Below are positions 1-22,384 of a stretch of DNA of 64,000 nucleotides, piece by piece; the stretch's first letter is position 1; every line of letters begins with the position of its first letter. Origin of the DNA: Branchiostoma belcheri (lineage: Eukaryota; Chordata; Leptocardii; Amphioxiformes; Branchiostomatidae); the NCBI RefSeq assembly GCF_001625305.1, contig NW_017804020.1, positions 426,018-490,017 of the forward strand. The letters are read 5' to 3'. The position numbers were made by a program, and so were the translations under genes. Under the pieces are notes generated by a model, which searched no databases, was not told where the DNA came from, and was given only the letters and a program-made list of their open reading frames with translations.

Positions 1-185
1 ACCTACCATATTTCTGTCATTTGATGTAATTTTGCCACTCATGACAGACAAAAATTTTGCCCAATCAGTCATCTTTTACAGACCAAAATTGTTATCAAAG
101 CTTTGTTGAAGAGCAAAATTTGCCCCTTAAAAATGCAGGCAATAGAGTTTCCATTTCATACCTCAATAGGATATCTTGCTCTTAC

Positions 186-3100
186 CTCTGGCATGTTTTG
201 AAGGTTCTGGGTTGGGGTTCTATCTGACCACAGTTGGAACAGCTGCGAAGCTTCCCTGTCTTCTTCCCTGTCTTCTTGTCTTCGATGGCCGGCGGTCTTA
301 ACGCGGTCGGCCGGCTGGCCTGTCCCATGCGGTTCTTCTTGGAGAGATAGTCGATGACGAGTTCATCGTTGAGTTGAAGGGTTCCGTTTAATGTGATCTC
401 GTCAAACTCTTCATGAGTCAGGTCCCACTTCTCCTGGCAGGCCTACACACAAAATGCATTTCTTAATCCTTCATGCATCGTGCTATAAGATTGTACAACA
501 ACCTACCTAGTGGATCGTGAACTACTGGTCTCGCAAAACTATCCACTACATATAGAATACAACACAGGGAATTCTGTATCGCCCGAGGTACCAACCCGAC
601 CGTGAGTCAGATTGCTTGGACGAGGGTGATATAACCTTCACCGACTTCACTTAACTCATTTTACAGTGAAGTGAGGAAAGTCGTGTTAATTGCCTTTCCC
701 AAGGGCAAAACGTCGGACATTTGAGGGATCAAACTCGGAACCTCTTGGTTCTGAGCCGAATGCACTGACTATTACGCAATTGTAATGAAACATCTTCTTT
801 AGTAATTTATAACTACCTGTGTTGCACATGTTGTACTCATACCTGCATTTCCCGTATCTTGTTCATTGTCTCGTTGACCCTCAACATGCCCATACGGTCC
901 TGTTTGTCCGGGTTGTCTGGGTTCTGTGGGATGTACATGCCGATCAGGGCACAGCCGTTACCCTCGATGTAGTCCTGTACAACTGCCTGCTTTCCTACAG
1001 AGAAATCCAAAACATATAACATTCATCTAGTGTTCGAAAGACCCATTTTGTCTAATTCGCATCATCCTTGTCTTGACTTTTCCAACTCCTTTTGGACTTC
1101 CAAAAAATTTGCAAAAAAATTGCACTTATTTACAAATCTATCAATTATTGTTTCTTGCTTATAAACCTGCCTTGCTGCATGTCTCTAGTGTCACTAACGA
1201 AAGGTGGTGGATTTCACAAATTCGTACCACCTGACTGAGGTGGCAAATTCTCATTATGATTTTTTAAAAGTAGGGTGTCTGCAGAATATATTTTGATATG
1301 ATAGATTGATAGTCATTGCAGATTGGTAGCTTTGACCTTGTTATCTGACCTTGAACTTTGACCATATAGACCACATCCTTCGTCACTTATAATGCATTCA
1401 TAATGCTTATAATCATATATGGAAATTTTCGATTTAACTTGATGGAATGAGTGAATAAATACAACATGTATTTGCTTTTAATTGGATCTAGAGGGTTGGG
1501 ATGAAAATTCTACAAACCTTTAAGTATAGGAGCAAACATTCCGCTTTTGATCTTTTCCACAGCATCTGCCCCCAAACCTTTGGTTGGTTGACTGGAGGCT
1601 GGTTTCTTCTCTGTTGCACCACCTTTTGGCTTTGCCTTTGCCCCTTCCTGTGTATCTGTAGGTTTGCTGGATTTTGTAGACTTTTCTTTGGGTTTCTTTG
1701 TTGGACTATCAGTGGCTGTAAGAAAAAATATATTCACTGTTTATGTAATGCCCTCATGTAATTGCCCATGTAATGGTAAAAGAAAACTATTGTCTAGAAA
1801 GTTTATCTTGTACTTAACAAGCAACTTAGAGGTCTTGTTGTCAAATAATGATACATGTATTAACATTTAGGCCTAGATAAAAAATGTAGTGTTTCCAAAT
1901 CTAGAAAAGAAGTGAATCCCTACCTACTGTCCCTATTTTTTTCAGGACCGTAATAAGTAACAACAATTTTCATAGGCCTTTTTGTCATACAAACACTGAC
2001 CTCTGACCCGAATTCCGTCGTCATCTCCAGTCACTCGTATCCCATCATCTTTCAATTCTTTGCTTTTCTTTTTCATTTCGGCGATTTTTTTCCTCTCCTC
2101 AAGTCCAGCAGCTTCCCTCCTGCAGGCCGCCTCCAGCTCACTGATTTTCTTTCTGATCTGTTCTTTCTTCTCTGCCTCTCTTTTTTCTGCCTCCTTCCTT
2201 TCTGCCTCCATTTTCTCTGCTTCCTTTCTCTCCGCTTCCTTTTTCTCGGCCTCCGTGTTGATTGGTTTATTCAGTACTTTGATGCGTTTTGCAGCTTCGC
2301 TTGCGAGTGGAATGCCGGGGGTACCAGGCGGATGGTACACGTTGATGATTCTGTCACCTGGAGACAAGAGTTGTCCGTCAAACATGATCGGATTCTCGAC
2401 CGTGCTCGTGTGGACGTATTTGGAGATGTCGATATTCTGGAGGTCATCTTCTTCCACGGTTGGGCTTCGTTCTGGAGGGATCCCCGCCATGAGCGCTATC
2501 TGCTCGGCAACCGCCTTCGCTCGCCGTTCCAACATCTCGTCTTCGCTATCCTCCAAAGATTCTAACGGCTCCTCCTCTCCGTCTGGCTTAATCTCTACCA
2601 GAGCAGCCCCGCACCTTCCTTCCGCAGCCGCTGTTCCGATCTCTCCCATCTGACGGAGCCTATCTTCATCCAGGATGACTATGACTGACGCTTCGTCGCT
2701 TTCCTTCCCTGTTTCTTCAGATTTGGGGTTGGGAGATGTTGGTTTTGCCTCGGTGGAATGCATTGCTCGAGCGTCAGCCACTTCTTGAACCGATGAATGA
2801 AATGGCTTGATAGGTACCAGAGATGGCTTGGTGTTAGAGGGAAAAGTTGTCTGAGTTGTAGTTGACCGTACGTCTGTCGTCTGTGTAGACGAGGATGGCA
2901 TTGCTCCCACTTCGCTCTCATCTGCCATCTTCAGGAGGTGAGCAGGTGGAGGGACCGGCGGCCCAGGAGCAGCCCAGGGGTTGTTCTTGTCAGGCTGGAA
3001 CTTGCACAGCTCGGAGAGTTTCTTGGCCATGTCTTCTTTGCTGATGTCGAACATCTCTTCTGGTGTTTTCTCCTTGAGTTTCTCCGACTCGGAGGCTGCC

Positions 3101-6100
3101 TTACGAAGGTCACTGGCCCAGTGACAGTCCTGGAGAAAAACATTAAATTTACATCAGAACTCCAAATATACATGTAGTCTAGTGGTAGAAATCCTTTTTT
3201 TTTTACAGTCTTTCAGTCAAAAGTTTGTTCTGCAACAGGGTTGGACTAGTCCCATTTCCCAGGGCAAGTAAAAGTACTGTTTGGGCAAGTACATGTGCCT
3301 CTATACTTGCCCGATTGGGCAAGTAAATTTTTAAAATAGATTTTAAAGTATAGCCACTAAAGTATTTGGAGCAAGTCAAACCACCTAAAGCATCCAACAT
3401 CATCAGCTCCAAAACAATTTCCTTGTTGGTAGTAAAAATGCAGAGAAATAATGTATATTTTGGGCAAGTGAAAAGTTGGTTCGGGCAACTGGAAATGAGG
3501 GCAAATGGATTTTTGAAAACTTGTCCAACCCTGCTGCAATGCAGAAATACACAATCAAGTCCGAACCTAAGCCCATGGCATATTCAAAATTTTATGTTGG
3601 CATACTAACCAAAACTTGTGGCATGTCCTTGCAGGCATGTTTCCGGCGCAGTCTCTCCCTGATTTGCTCCTTTCGTTCGCGTGGGTCGTGACTCAGACGT
3701 TCTTTGGGAGGTTTTGTATACATGTTATGCAGAACTGGAACAATGTACATTGAAGATTCATCGATGAAGGTTAGACATCCAGGTAATGAGATACACAAGG
3801 CAAGCAACTGGGTAGCTTTTGAAAATCTTTACTAGTAGACGTTTCAAGTAGCATCCACTAAAATGTATTTTCCATCAGTGACTATAAAAAAAACTATCCA
3901 TAGTTTTTGCATAAATACCTGTTCAACTACAGATTCCATTAGTCACTGACAAAAAGTAGTGGATGCTAGTGATTTGAAATGTCTGTGACAGTTTTCAAAA
4001 TACAATGTAAGTTGCTTGAGTAACAATTTCCTCAGGTAAATTGGGCAACTTTTTTTGCCTAACTTTTTTTTATTTGCACGCTCGTATCAATTTTGGGTTT
4101 CCAGAGGATGTCACCCATATAAGTAAATCAACATGGCCTTGCAATCATTTTCTTAAAAATGAACTTTCAGACTTCAAATTTGAAAAGACATTAAAAAAAG
4201 TTGAATTCCGGAATAACGCAATACTCCAGTGACTGTATGAGAATACCCTCACCTTCCTCAAAAGCAGCTTTTGTTTTCTCGGGAGTGATCTGGTCCCTGA
4301 CTTCGCGGTCAAAGGTCACGGTCACGTTGACCGTAGCGGAGGTGCGCTCGCCTCGCTTCTCTGCCTCCGCCAGCTTCTTCTTCCCTTCCTCACACCCACT
4401 CACTGATATCTGGGGTCAAGACAGAAACAATGCACAATCTAAGCTCCAATGCAATTTTAGGAAAGCAAAAACATATTCTAGATTAGCAGATCTGTCTAAT
4501 ATTGACATTTACTACCATTTCTTAGCATATTTTCATCATCATTTCATACTTTTAAAATAGCACTTAAAATAGCCCTGATGAGGTCTTGACGAGAGCTCGA
4601 AATGATTAGAATTTGGGCCCCTGGTGGCCTGTTATGGTACTGCAGCAGAACTTCCGGTTTTGTTTGAAATAGGATAAATCAAGAACCAGTTGACAGGTTG
4701 TCGTAATTTTTGGTATGTAGGTAGCTTAATTCATACTTGACATAATTAGATAACAAGTATGGGCAATGAGAGTTGTCCTTCTACCTTAATTGGTGGAGAC
4801 TTGTCCCTTTGTTGTCCTTTCTTAGCCTGCGCTGGCTTGGGAAGACCAAAGGTTTCTTCCAGCTTCTGAACCAGCGGAGAGTCCTCGTTGGCTACGAAAG
4901 TGTCCTTCTTGTTGGTCTTGGGTCGAACGGGGCTACCAGGGTTCGAGGACTTTTGCCCAACTGTCGATGAAGCACTTTCAACAGAGCTGGATGCTTCAGC
5001 CTCTTTTGCAGCGGCGGCGTGCTTCGCGGCTGATGCTTCTCTCTGCATCCGTTCAACTTCTAAGTTGTTTTTCAGCACTGCAGAGATGATGGCGTCCATC
5101 GTAGTGTCTTTGTCGGATTTCGGCACGATGGCAGCGCCCAACATGGGTTTCGGAGTGCTCTCGCTCTTCACCGCTTTACTCTCATTTGCCCCGCTGCTAG
5201 CGGAATCACTTGATTCGCTTCTTTTACCTTCGTCGTTTTCCTTTTTCTTCTTCTTCCTCTTCTTCTTCTTGGTACCGCCCGTGGCTTGATCGGTGGCGGT
5301 ACCGCTTTCATCTATTGTAGTTTTCTGAGCGTCGGGAATAGATTTTATTTTACTAGATTCTCTTGAGTCTCTATCTAAGGATCTTGCTCTTGTTTCCTTG
5401 GTGGTTGAGGCTGGTAATAAGTCTGTCCTTTTGTCAGATTTGGGGAGGATCATGTTTGGACCAGGGGGGATGTAGTAGGATTCGTCAGAAGAGTCGATCT
5501 CGTCTGCGTCAAGCCAGTGCCTGAGGCATCGACACACCGACCCGCCAAACTTCACATAAAGCGGTATCAGGAAGTACACCTGTGAACATAAATAACCATT
5601 AGGACATGTTGATTTAATTACAAATGTATATGGATGACATCTATGGGGCTATGTGGCATAACGGCAGAGCATTCAGCTCAGAACCAAGAGGTCCTGGGTT
5701 CGAATCCTGCCTTGTGCAGAGCGCATTATATGTCGCCTATATAATCAAATCAACATGGCCTTAACAATGTTACAATCAGCACGAAGATTTCAAGCCCATA
5801 CTCTGTTTGGTACAGTTACTTTACATAATAATAATTCCCTTTTGTTTTGTCTTACCTTGACATATGAAGACTTTTCTCCTGGCTGTCCAAACAACCTTCT
5901 AAAAACATCTCTTGTGTCCTTGTTGTAAAATGGATCTTTTGCTGAAATTTAAAGTAAAGAGAAGAATTTTGTTAATCCTCATAATTTTTTTTCAGGGTTC
6001 AGGGTTGGAAATAATTTTTTCTGCACACCTGCACTGGTGCAGTTAACATTGAAAATTGCCTGCACCAGACAAATTTTATTTGTACCACTCTTTGAGAAGT

Positions 6101-9046
6101 ATAGATCATACTAAAAACTGTTCAGAAACCCGTGATTATTTACATATCTACATGGCTACAGGGAACAGTATCTATCTAGTGAATTACCAACCTGATTAAA
6201 CTATTCATAGAAGCAAAGCAAGCATAATACAACTTACAAGCACACATACATTGTACAAAATACATGTACTTGCTTACCAAATGACTGGGACTCCAGGTAT
6301 TGCAGGCTCTGTCGGTTCTGAGCTACTACCACTGTGTCTAGTACCAGGCCTTTAGCTGTGCTGTCTTTTCCTGTAAATACAAAGTATGGTTATCAAGTCC
6401 AGTCAAACACTTTTTTGTTTAACTGTTAACATAATCACTATGAATTCACTTTATAATTGTGGGAAAAAAAGACCATTGCAAAAGAACCTCCCCTCAGACT
6501 TACCTTCTACAAACTGTTCATGTATGTAGGCGAAGGCCTGGTCAATATACGCTTCATATTTGTCACTCTGGGGAAGGAAGAGGGAACAGACGTTTAGTCA
6601 TGTAAGTCATAAATTAATGATATAAAAAATTTTTAAATCATAATACAAGAAAAGTTACCACCAGAGACACAGCAGTTCTAAAGTTGTAGAAAAACTGCAC
6701 ATGGCGGCATATAACTCCTTCCACAGCAAAACTGCTTTTTTAGCCCATGTAAAAATCGTTTACCAGTCCTGGCCTAAAAAAAAAAATTAACCCCACCGCC
6801 ATTCAAGTCTACAAAGGAGGCTAAGAACATACAGCTTTAAATCTGTCACATACTAATACTAGTGTTATGTAGTGCAAAGAATATTCAAATCAGTTTGAAG
6901 GCAGTGACTATGAAATGTTATCAGTAATTCTTTCTGTGTCTACCTTGACTGGAAACTCCTTGATGGCTCCATAGTTCTGGGAGAAGGCACGGAAACACAA
7001 CATGAATCTGTTCCAGAACTTCCGACCCTGGACAAAACAACATTTCATATCCAGATTTAATACAACAGGACTGGCAATGAAAACATACATTGCCATTATG
7101 AAAAACTTAAACTTTTCTCCAACTCAAAATTTGACTCACCAGAAATTTTCGACCAAATCACTGTCTTCCTCAGCTATCTGACCCAAATGCTGTGAGTGTG
7201 GACACGTGATTTTTCCCACGTGTGACGTCAGCAAAGGGTCAAAGGTTGTCTGAAGTCGATATGGCCCCCCGTCCCGGTTGAGCGATGGTTGAAGTGCCCT
7301 GATGTATATGGCCTCTTTGATGCCTCTCTTGAGGTAATCCTGTTCGGTATCCAAGATTCTGACCCCCTCCAAATCGACTTCAGACAACCTTTGACCCTTT
7401 GCTGACGTCACACGTGGGAAAAATCACGTGTCCACAGCATTTGTGTCAGATAGCTGAGGAAGACTGAGTGATTTGGTCGAAAATTTCTGGTGAGTCAAAT
7501 TTTGAGTTGGAGAAAAGTTTAATTTTTCATAATGTAATTTACCAACTCAGATGAACTTTCATGCTGATACATTGCCATGGCGACGGTATTTGTTGATAGG
7601 GTTATTGCTTGCATGGCACTACAAAATGTATCATGATTTTGCAGAAGCCTCTTGGTGGTCTGTCATGGGTTTGTTTTGAGGTTGCAAGTCTCTGGGAGGA
7701 CCTGCCCTGCGAGCCCCAGGGCTTGGTCACAGAAGGAGGGGCACCCCCCCCCCCGCAGCCACAATGTCCCAAGGGTTTCCAGGAAAGGGTGACTGACTGT
7801 GGGCATAAAAGTGTGTCAGCAAGCTGGGAGACATTCCTGTCGACATTCCACGCCTGTGGGTAAAATGCCTGTACAATTCCTAGAATTTTTGCAAACTGCA
7901 AACAATACTGTACATACCATTAGGCTCGCCCATGAGGTGTCGACAATATCACTCTGCCTACACAAGTCACAAGTAATAACTCCTGCGCTCAGACAACTTG
8001 AAGATTTAGAATTAGGCCACACCAATTTAATCAATTAGTTCTCCAATTCGCCCAATCCCTTTTTTCTAATTTGCAAAAAAAAGATTCAGGTTCTGAATCA
8101 ACTCCAAAATAGTCATATTTTGACCCCAACAATTGAGGAAAGCTCCTTGTCTTCTTAGTTCTTTCAGTTTTTCCCCCCATCAATACATTGGGTTAAAATA
8201 AAAGTCTAAAATCCATTGTTTGAATCATAGAAAAGTCTGGTATGTTGACTTTATAGCTTCTAAGCATAGCTTCCAGGGCTATCATAGGCGGCCTAGGCCT
8301 GTTTTTTTTTTTTTACCCGCCACTTCATATTTTTCCGGAAAAAAAATTGAGAACCAACGAATCAAATTGTCGTAGCCTTAGGCTACAAATTTAAATCTTT
8401 GTCTCTGTATAAGCAAGAAGCATTTTTATGTTTACCATTGCAGAAGGAAAACATTGTTTTTGCTGTTTTTTCTCCTCTTCTTCGTCTCCAAACAAATAAG
8501 GTCAATGACATAAACCAGATGTCTGTCACCATGGTAACTAGTGTTGGGCTACATCATGTTGCAATTTTATAGCAAGAGGGATTTAGACTCCTGTCGCCAT
8601 ATACTAAGTATATAAATGAGTTTGAGCAAGAATTAACAAAGCAGACCATATGCGAAGGTAAACATTATGCATTAGCTTTGCAATTGTTACCTTTCTAGAT
8701 AGAATTTATGACTGAAGCAATAGGAACATTTACCTGATCAGACCACATTCTCTTGAAGGCACCCTTGTGCTTGATGAAGAAGTCATATTCCGTTGGAGAG
8801 ATGTCACAGTCAAACATGCCAAAGTCATAGGCAGTCAACTGTACCTTCCTCATGACTGCAGCAGTACTGTATACGCTTATCCCAAAAACTGTGATTCAAA
8901 ACACTGTGTCTGGCAATTAACCAGTAAATTTACACACTAACGGTTGCTCAACGTTGAAGTAGCTTTTGTATTTTAATCAGGTTGTTGAATCCTTGACGGA
9001 AAAAATCAGCATTGTTGGTAAACTGTGTCAATAGCTGGATGCTCAT
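186..9046 (-). CDS. MYND zinc-finger protein, unrecognised family (3' end outside window)
   Basis: I do not recognise this protein. Thirteen coding exons join in consistent phase: 9046-8953, 8888-8734, 7027-6944, 6567-6504, 6370-6278, 5941-5856, 5579-4785, 4409-4253, 3734-3610, 3129-2001, 1715-1518, 994-843, 442-186, giving about 1,129 residues before the edge. The start is the ATG at 9046, eight bases into its exon (acceptor before 9054); an untranslated first exon ending at 10193 is likely. The N-terminal ~190 residues look folded and helical (MSIQLLTQFTNNADFFRQGF; GRKFWNRFMLCFRAFSQNYG). The 5579-4785 exon adds a Lys-rich block (TKKKKRKKKKKE, possible NLS) and disorder. The 3129-2001 exon has a Pro-rich stretch and a KEAE/REAE-type coiled coil near 2110-2260. 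The last exon seen ends in LRSCSNCGQ...TFKTC, the first half of a MYND finger, with the rest cut off. Some internal donors are non-consensus (GTCAGTG at 2000, GTTGAG at 8952), so exon ends may shift slightly. Function unknown; MYND fingers usually bind proline-rich partners. Confidence 0.75.
580..785 (-). mobile_element. tRNA-derived SINE copy, reverse strand
   Basis: Read on the minus strand, this shows a tRNA-like head with a B-box-like 'gagtttgatccc', then the body 'gcccttgggaaaggcaatta' shared with the copies at 36605 and 62495. It lies in an intron of the MYND gene. The A box is degraded, so it is an old insertion and not an active tRNA gene. Confidence 0.6.
3220..3545. repeat. Degenerate 'gggcaagt' dispersed repeat
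   Basis: The motif gggcaagt and its near variants recur several times in both orientations within an intron of the MYND gene. There is no coding capacity. It is probably a decayed interspersed element; family unknown. Confidence 0.3.
5644..5760 (+). mobile_element. tRNA-derived SINE head
   Basis: An A-box-like 'tggcataacggcagagc' and a canonical B box 'ggttcgaatcc' sit about 40 bases apart, as in a tRNA, but no acceptor stem closes and the sequence runs on into non-tRNA sequence. It lies in a MYND-gene intron. Related copies are at 580-785, 36605-36740 and 62495-62600. Confidence 0.65.
7096..7535 (-). mobile_element. Penelope-like foldback with GIY-YIG endonuclease remnant in the loop
   Basis: Two arms of about 165 bp (7096-7260 and 7373-7535) are near-perfect reverse complements, each with a TGACGTCA core. 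They flank a loop (7261-7372) that on the minus strand encodes LDTEQDYLKRGIKEAIYIRA followed by LQPSLNRDGGPY. This is the C-terminal end of a GIY-YIG nuclease as carried by Penelope-like retroelements (IREL/PSLNRDGG-type motif). The catalytic GIY...YIG start is missing, so it is a dead fragment. It sits in the MYND-gene intron between exons 2 and 3. Confidence 0.65.
8013..8380. mobile_element. 'ggccacaccaattta' MITE, copy 1
   Basis: The left end ttaggccacaccaattta and the right end caaattgtcgtagcctta are imperfect terminal inverted repeats about 367 bp apart. The interior (cccaacaattgaggaaagtc-like segment, the phrase 'gcctaggcctgttttt', then 'cttcatatttttccg') matches the other copies listed. 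It is non-coding and non-autonomous. Confidence 0.75.
8425..8700. repeat. Dispersed repeat family R1 (about 280 bp)
   Basis: The segment running from 'ggaaaacattgtttttgct' through 'ccagatgtctgtcaccatgg' to 'ttacctttctag' recurs at 19545-19745 and 19770-20060. Partial reverse copies lie at about 10690-10815 and 40800-40945. It is non-coding; class unknown. Confidence 0.6.
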
Positions 9047-9191
9047 TTGCAGACCTGCAATAGAATAAAAATTGATGAAATTTTAGTACAGGTAAGTACA
9101 GTACTGTATACTGCACTTGACAAGTACCTGATGTTATTATTATATTGTCTGTTTGTTTGTTTCTTTGTTTTTTGCTAGAAAGAAGCTTGAA

Positions 9192-9426
9192 TACTGTAAT
9201 TCACAAATAGCATTCACGGTAGCAAACTTTCACGGTCTGAGAAAAATGGCAATGTTCCGGGAACTGTATGTTCACAGTCAGGGTTCACAGTGGTGGCAGG
9301 TGCAGAAAAAAGAAAGTCGACAAATTATTTGTTCACGGTACTAATTATGATAAATTTGTGGTGCAGAAGTATAGGCGAAAACCGCAAACATACATAACTA
9401 CCGTGAAAAAATCAGGAATTACAGTA
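9192..9426. mobile_element. Short TIR element ('actgtaattc ... gaattacagt')
   Basis: Terminal inverted repeats tactgtaattc and gaattacagta bound 235 bp rich in 'ttcacggta' and 'accgtgaa' blocks. Related partial copies lie near 17200-17330, 59310-59365 and 59945-60125. It is probably a MITE. It lies in the 5' untranslated intron of the MYND gene. Confidence 0.6.
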
Positions 9427-10193
9427 GATTTAAAAGGCACATTCTTTCCTCAATGTTAATCTCACTGTTGTCATTTTGCTCTTGGACTCTCACTCTTAAA
9501 AAGCAATACATCATAATTTATTAGACCTACCTACAATTTTTCTTCAGTAAATCATGTGAAATATTTGTCCACAAGCAAACAGGTGGGTGGGTCTTTCAGA
9601 CATTTTACCAAAGTCTAAAAAAAAAAAGATCACCCTAGTTTTTATCAGGTCTGAAGTGCAAAACACAAAATTAATTTTCCTACGCCTAATAATCATAACC
9701 AGATGTGAAGAAAAAGGCCATGTTTTCCCTGTTATTTGGATTCCATGTAATACATGTACTGAAAAATTAAAATTTATTACCGTAAAAATTCTAGACGAAA
9801 AAGAGGAAGTAACTTTTAACATATTCAATCATAACATTGTGTACAACACTTTAAAACGGAGCTTTCAACAGAAGAGTCAAAGACATAGACGAGGAAAAAC
9901 TAAAATTTCATAATTAATGAAAAATTTCAAGGTTAAGCCCAAGACAATTGCTGATGACGTGTGCACCTTTTCTAGAAGGTTTTAACGCCAGGTGTTCCAG
10001 CTGGTTTCACGTGCCCTCCCCACACCTGTAACTCTGGACAACAAAAACGCACCTGAAATAGCTCTAAACGTAACAGAATTAATCCCAGAGATGCACTAAT
10101 AGATACTTTTAAAGCATACAACGACAAACCTGTTGAAAATAAGCTCAATTCTTGATTAGATGATTTAAAACAACTCTTGTACTTCAACTTACT

Positions 10194-10895
10194 GTTAGCT
10201 TTGTTGTGAAGCGGACTTGGTCCTACCCGTCATGCACCGCGATGACCTGGAGTGACCGCAAGATGAGGCGCCGGTTTTCTTTTTCTTCAGAAATTCTTCT
10301 TCTCCCTTTTGAGGGATAAGACATCACTTTAAGTCGGTTTCTCTACTCGATTAGCCCTCATTTGAGAGATTTCAGTGCCCAGGATACTCTGAAACGGTTT
10401 CAACTAAGACAGAGTCAAGAAAATCTGGGTAAGTAGGTGAGCGAGTGAACATACATGGGGAGGGGGGCGGTGAGAAAAAACACATGTTCGTATCGAGCGA
10501 AAGTCAACGGTTTGTTTCTTGATATCAAGTTAAATATCTGCTCAGAACTGAGCCTATGTATGTAAGAGTGCCAAAGGATACACGGAGATGTTCTTAATTA
10601 CCAAATTACTGCTCTGTTTTTATAATATGGTGACCAGCCTCTCCAACTTTGTCCTGGCCTGCAACTTGCTACAAAATACATCCAACACCACAGGGTGTCT
10701 CTGCTACAGCACCAATTACCATGGTGACAGACGTCTGGTCAACGTAATTGACCTTTTTATAGGGAGAAGAAGAAGCAGAGCAAAAGCATATTATACTGGC
10801 TACGTTTTCCTTCTGCAAATTTTATTATATAACAAAGGGTGGAGTTTTAATATTCATAATCATATTCTGTGTGATGTTCCCGTTTGTACCAGACG
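10194..10895. promoter_or_regulatory. Divergent promoter region between MYND gene and TMEM209
   Basis: A minus-strand donor (GTAAGTTG at 10193) ends a probable untranslated first exon of the MYND gene, and a plus-strand donor (GTAAGTAGG at 10429) ends a probable TMEM209 5' UTR exon. This leaves under about 200 bp for two divergent start sites. The stretch at 10200-10300 is locally GC-rich in an AT-rich neighbourhood, and no TATA box is visible. A partial reverse R1 repeat (10690-10815) lies in the TMEM209 untranslated intron. Confidence 0.5.
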
Positions 10896-20855
<9,960 letters not shown>

Positions 20856-21830
20856 CCACAGACAGGGGAAGGTTGTGAATGTGTGACAGGGGCTTTAGTT
20901 GATAGACCAAAGCATATATAGGCAGCTACACTGCAGAACACTGAGAATTAGAAAGATTGAGCAGTGATATAATAAGGAGAAAAAACTGTTAAATACATTT
21001 TGTGTATACATTTCTAGGGACCCATCTGTAAGACAAAGAGGTGCTATCATCTACAAAAGGAGCTCTTTATTTTTGTGATAGACATTTTCAGTCAGAACAG
21101 GAAATGTGGTATCATATGTGGTTGTGCATGTGTACTTGAAAAATACAGATGCCTTTGGCACATTCAGTTGCAATGCAGGACACAGTTACTACTGTGGATC
21201 ATGAGTGTTATTTTATTACAGTAATGTAAAGTTGTGTTGCTTGCTACATGTATGACATCTCTCTACTTAGTGAACATGTATACATTTTATGTGATAATGA
21301 CTTTGAGTCGCTTAGACAAAATTGCCCAGTACTCTACCTTCTTTAGTGTCTGGACATTTTCTAGAATACAAAGGCAGGGTGCAAGATAGGGTTTAGAAGC
21401 CATTTCTGTTAGATTTTGTCATCAGGAATGTACAGTTTCTGTTCAGAATGTAGGTACGCATATCAGCAGTCGAAATTTGAAATTAATAATACATAACCAG
21501 CATGCCATTCTGTGTGTATTTTGTACATCTTTATGTGCTGTAAGAACTGTGCAGGACCAAGATGTATGTCTAGTGCCCTATTTGCTACTCACCCATGCAG
21601 TGCCTTGTAGTAATAATGAATCCAACAAAGTGAGGATGGTACCAACACAAAATACAAATGTAGTTGCAGTCCATTGTACAAGACTAATGTTTCTTTCTAT
21701 TTTCATTTTTCTTTTCGTTTGTATTCATACATGGTGTGAACTGTGTAGTGTCAGTTTTTCATGGATGATTAACATTTCATGTGAGTGTCTTATACATGTA
21801 ATAAAAAATAAAGTTGTATTAAGATCCTGT
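20856..21830 (+). other. Probable TMEM209 3' UTR
   Basis: AT-rich sequence follows the stop codon, with an AATAAA signal at 21800 (aataaaaaataaag). A 136-codon frame at 21477-21887 has no recognisable features and I treat it as chance. Confidence 0.5.
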
Positions 21831-22384
21831 AATTACTTTGTGTTTAGCAAATGTTTTAGACGATTGAAATGTCTGTACAGCTATTGACCTCATTGGGTTG
21901 TGCTCTGAAAAGGGTCGAAACATCCAAGTATATATAGCAACATACCAGGTCCTAAAGAGGGATGTTTAATGAAACTACATATAGCAGAAGTTGATAAAAC
22001 ATTCCTACATCAAAGGGCTGCAGTACTTCAGGTGATAGAAAGAGGGCGCTTTTGGTGCAGTACCGGTCCTGGCCTACTTCAGAAAAGTTGCTAAACCCTG
22101 GCCTGTAAATATCAAAATATATGTTGTACACCTGTTAACGCCATTGTAAAACGTTTATTTGTGAAGATAGCAATACGAATTTAAAGGTGCCCTGTAGCTG
22201 CATTTTCATCCATATTTTTTTTTACCGAGATCAACGTTAGTGTCGTTCGTAATTAGATAATCTAATCGTCCTTCTTCGACACATATTAGTGCCTGGCACC
22301 GAAACGGGCCGTCATTGGTCGTCATAATTAGATTATCAACTTAACATTAATTATGCACGGCCGCTCTGTACACCTGTGTAAAAA

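Noticed and set aside
2060..2653. 197-codon plus-strand frame
   Set aside because: It is the antisense shadow of the Lys/Glu-rich exon 3129-2001 of the MYND gene; Ser/Phe-rich composition with no start context.
5647..5720. Possible tRNA gene
   Set aside because: A and B boxes are present but no acceptor stem pairs and the sequence continues as a SINE-like repeat.
21477..21887. 136-codon frame after TMEM209
   Set aside because: Low-complexity, hydrophobic by composition only, inside the probable 3' UTR.
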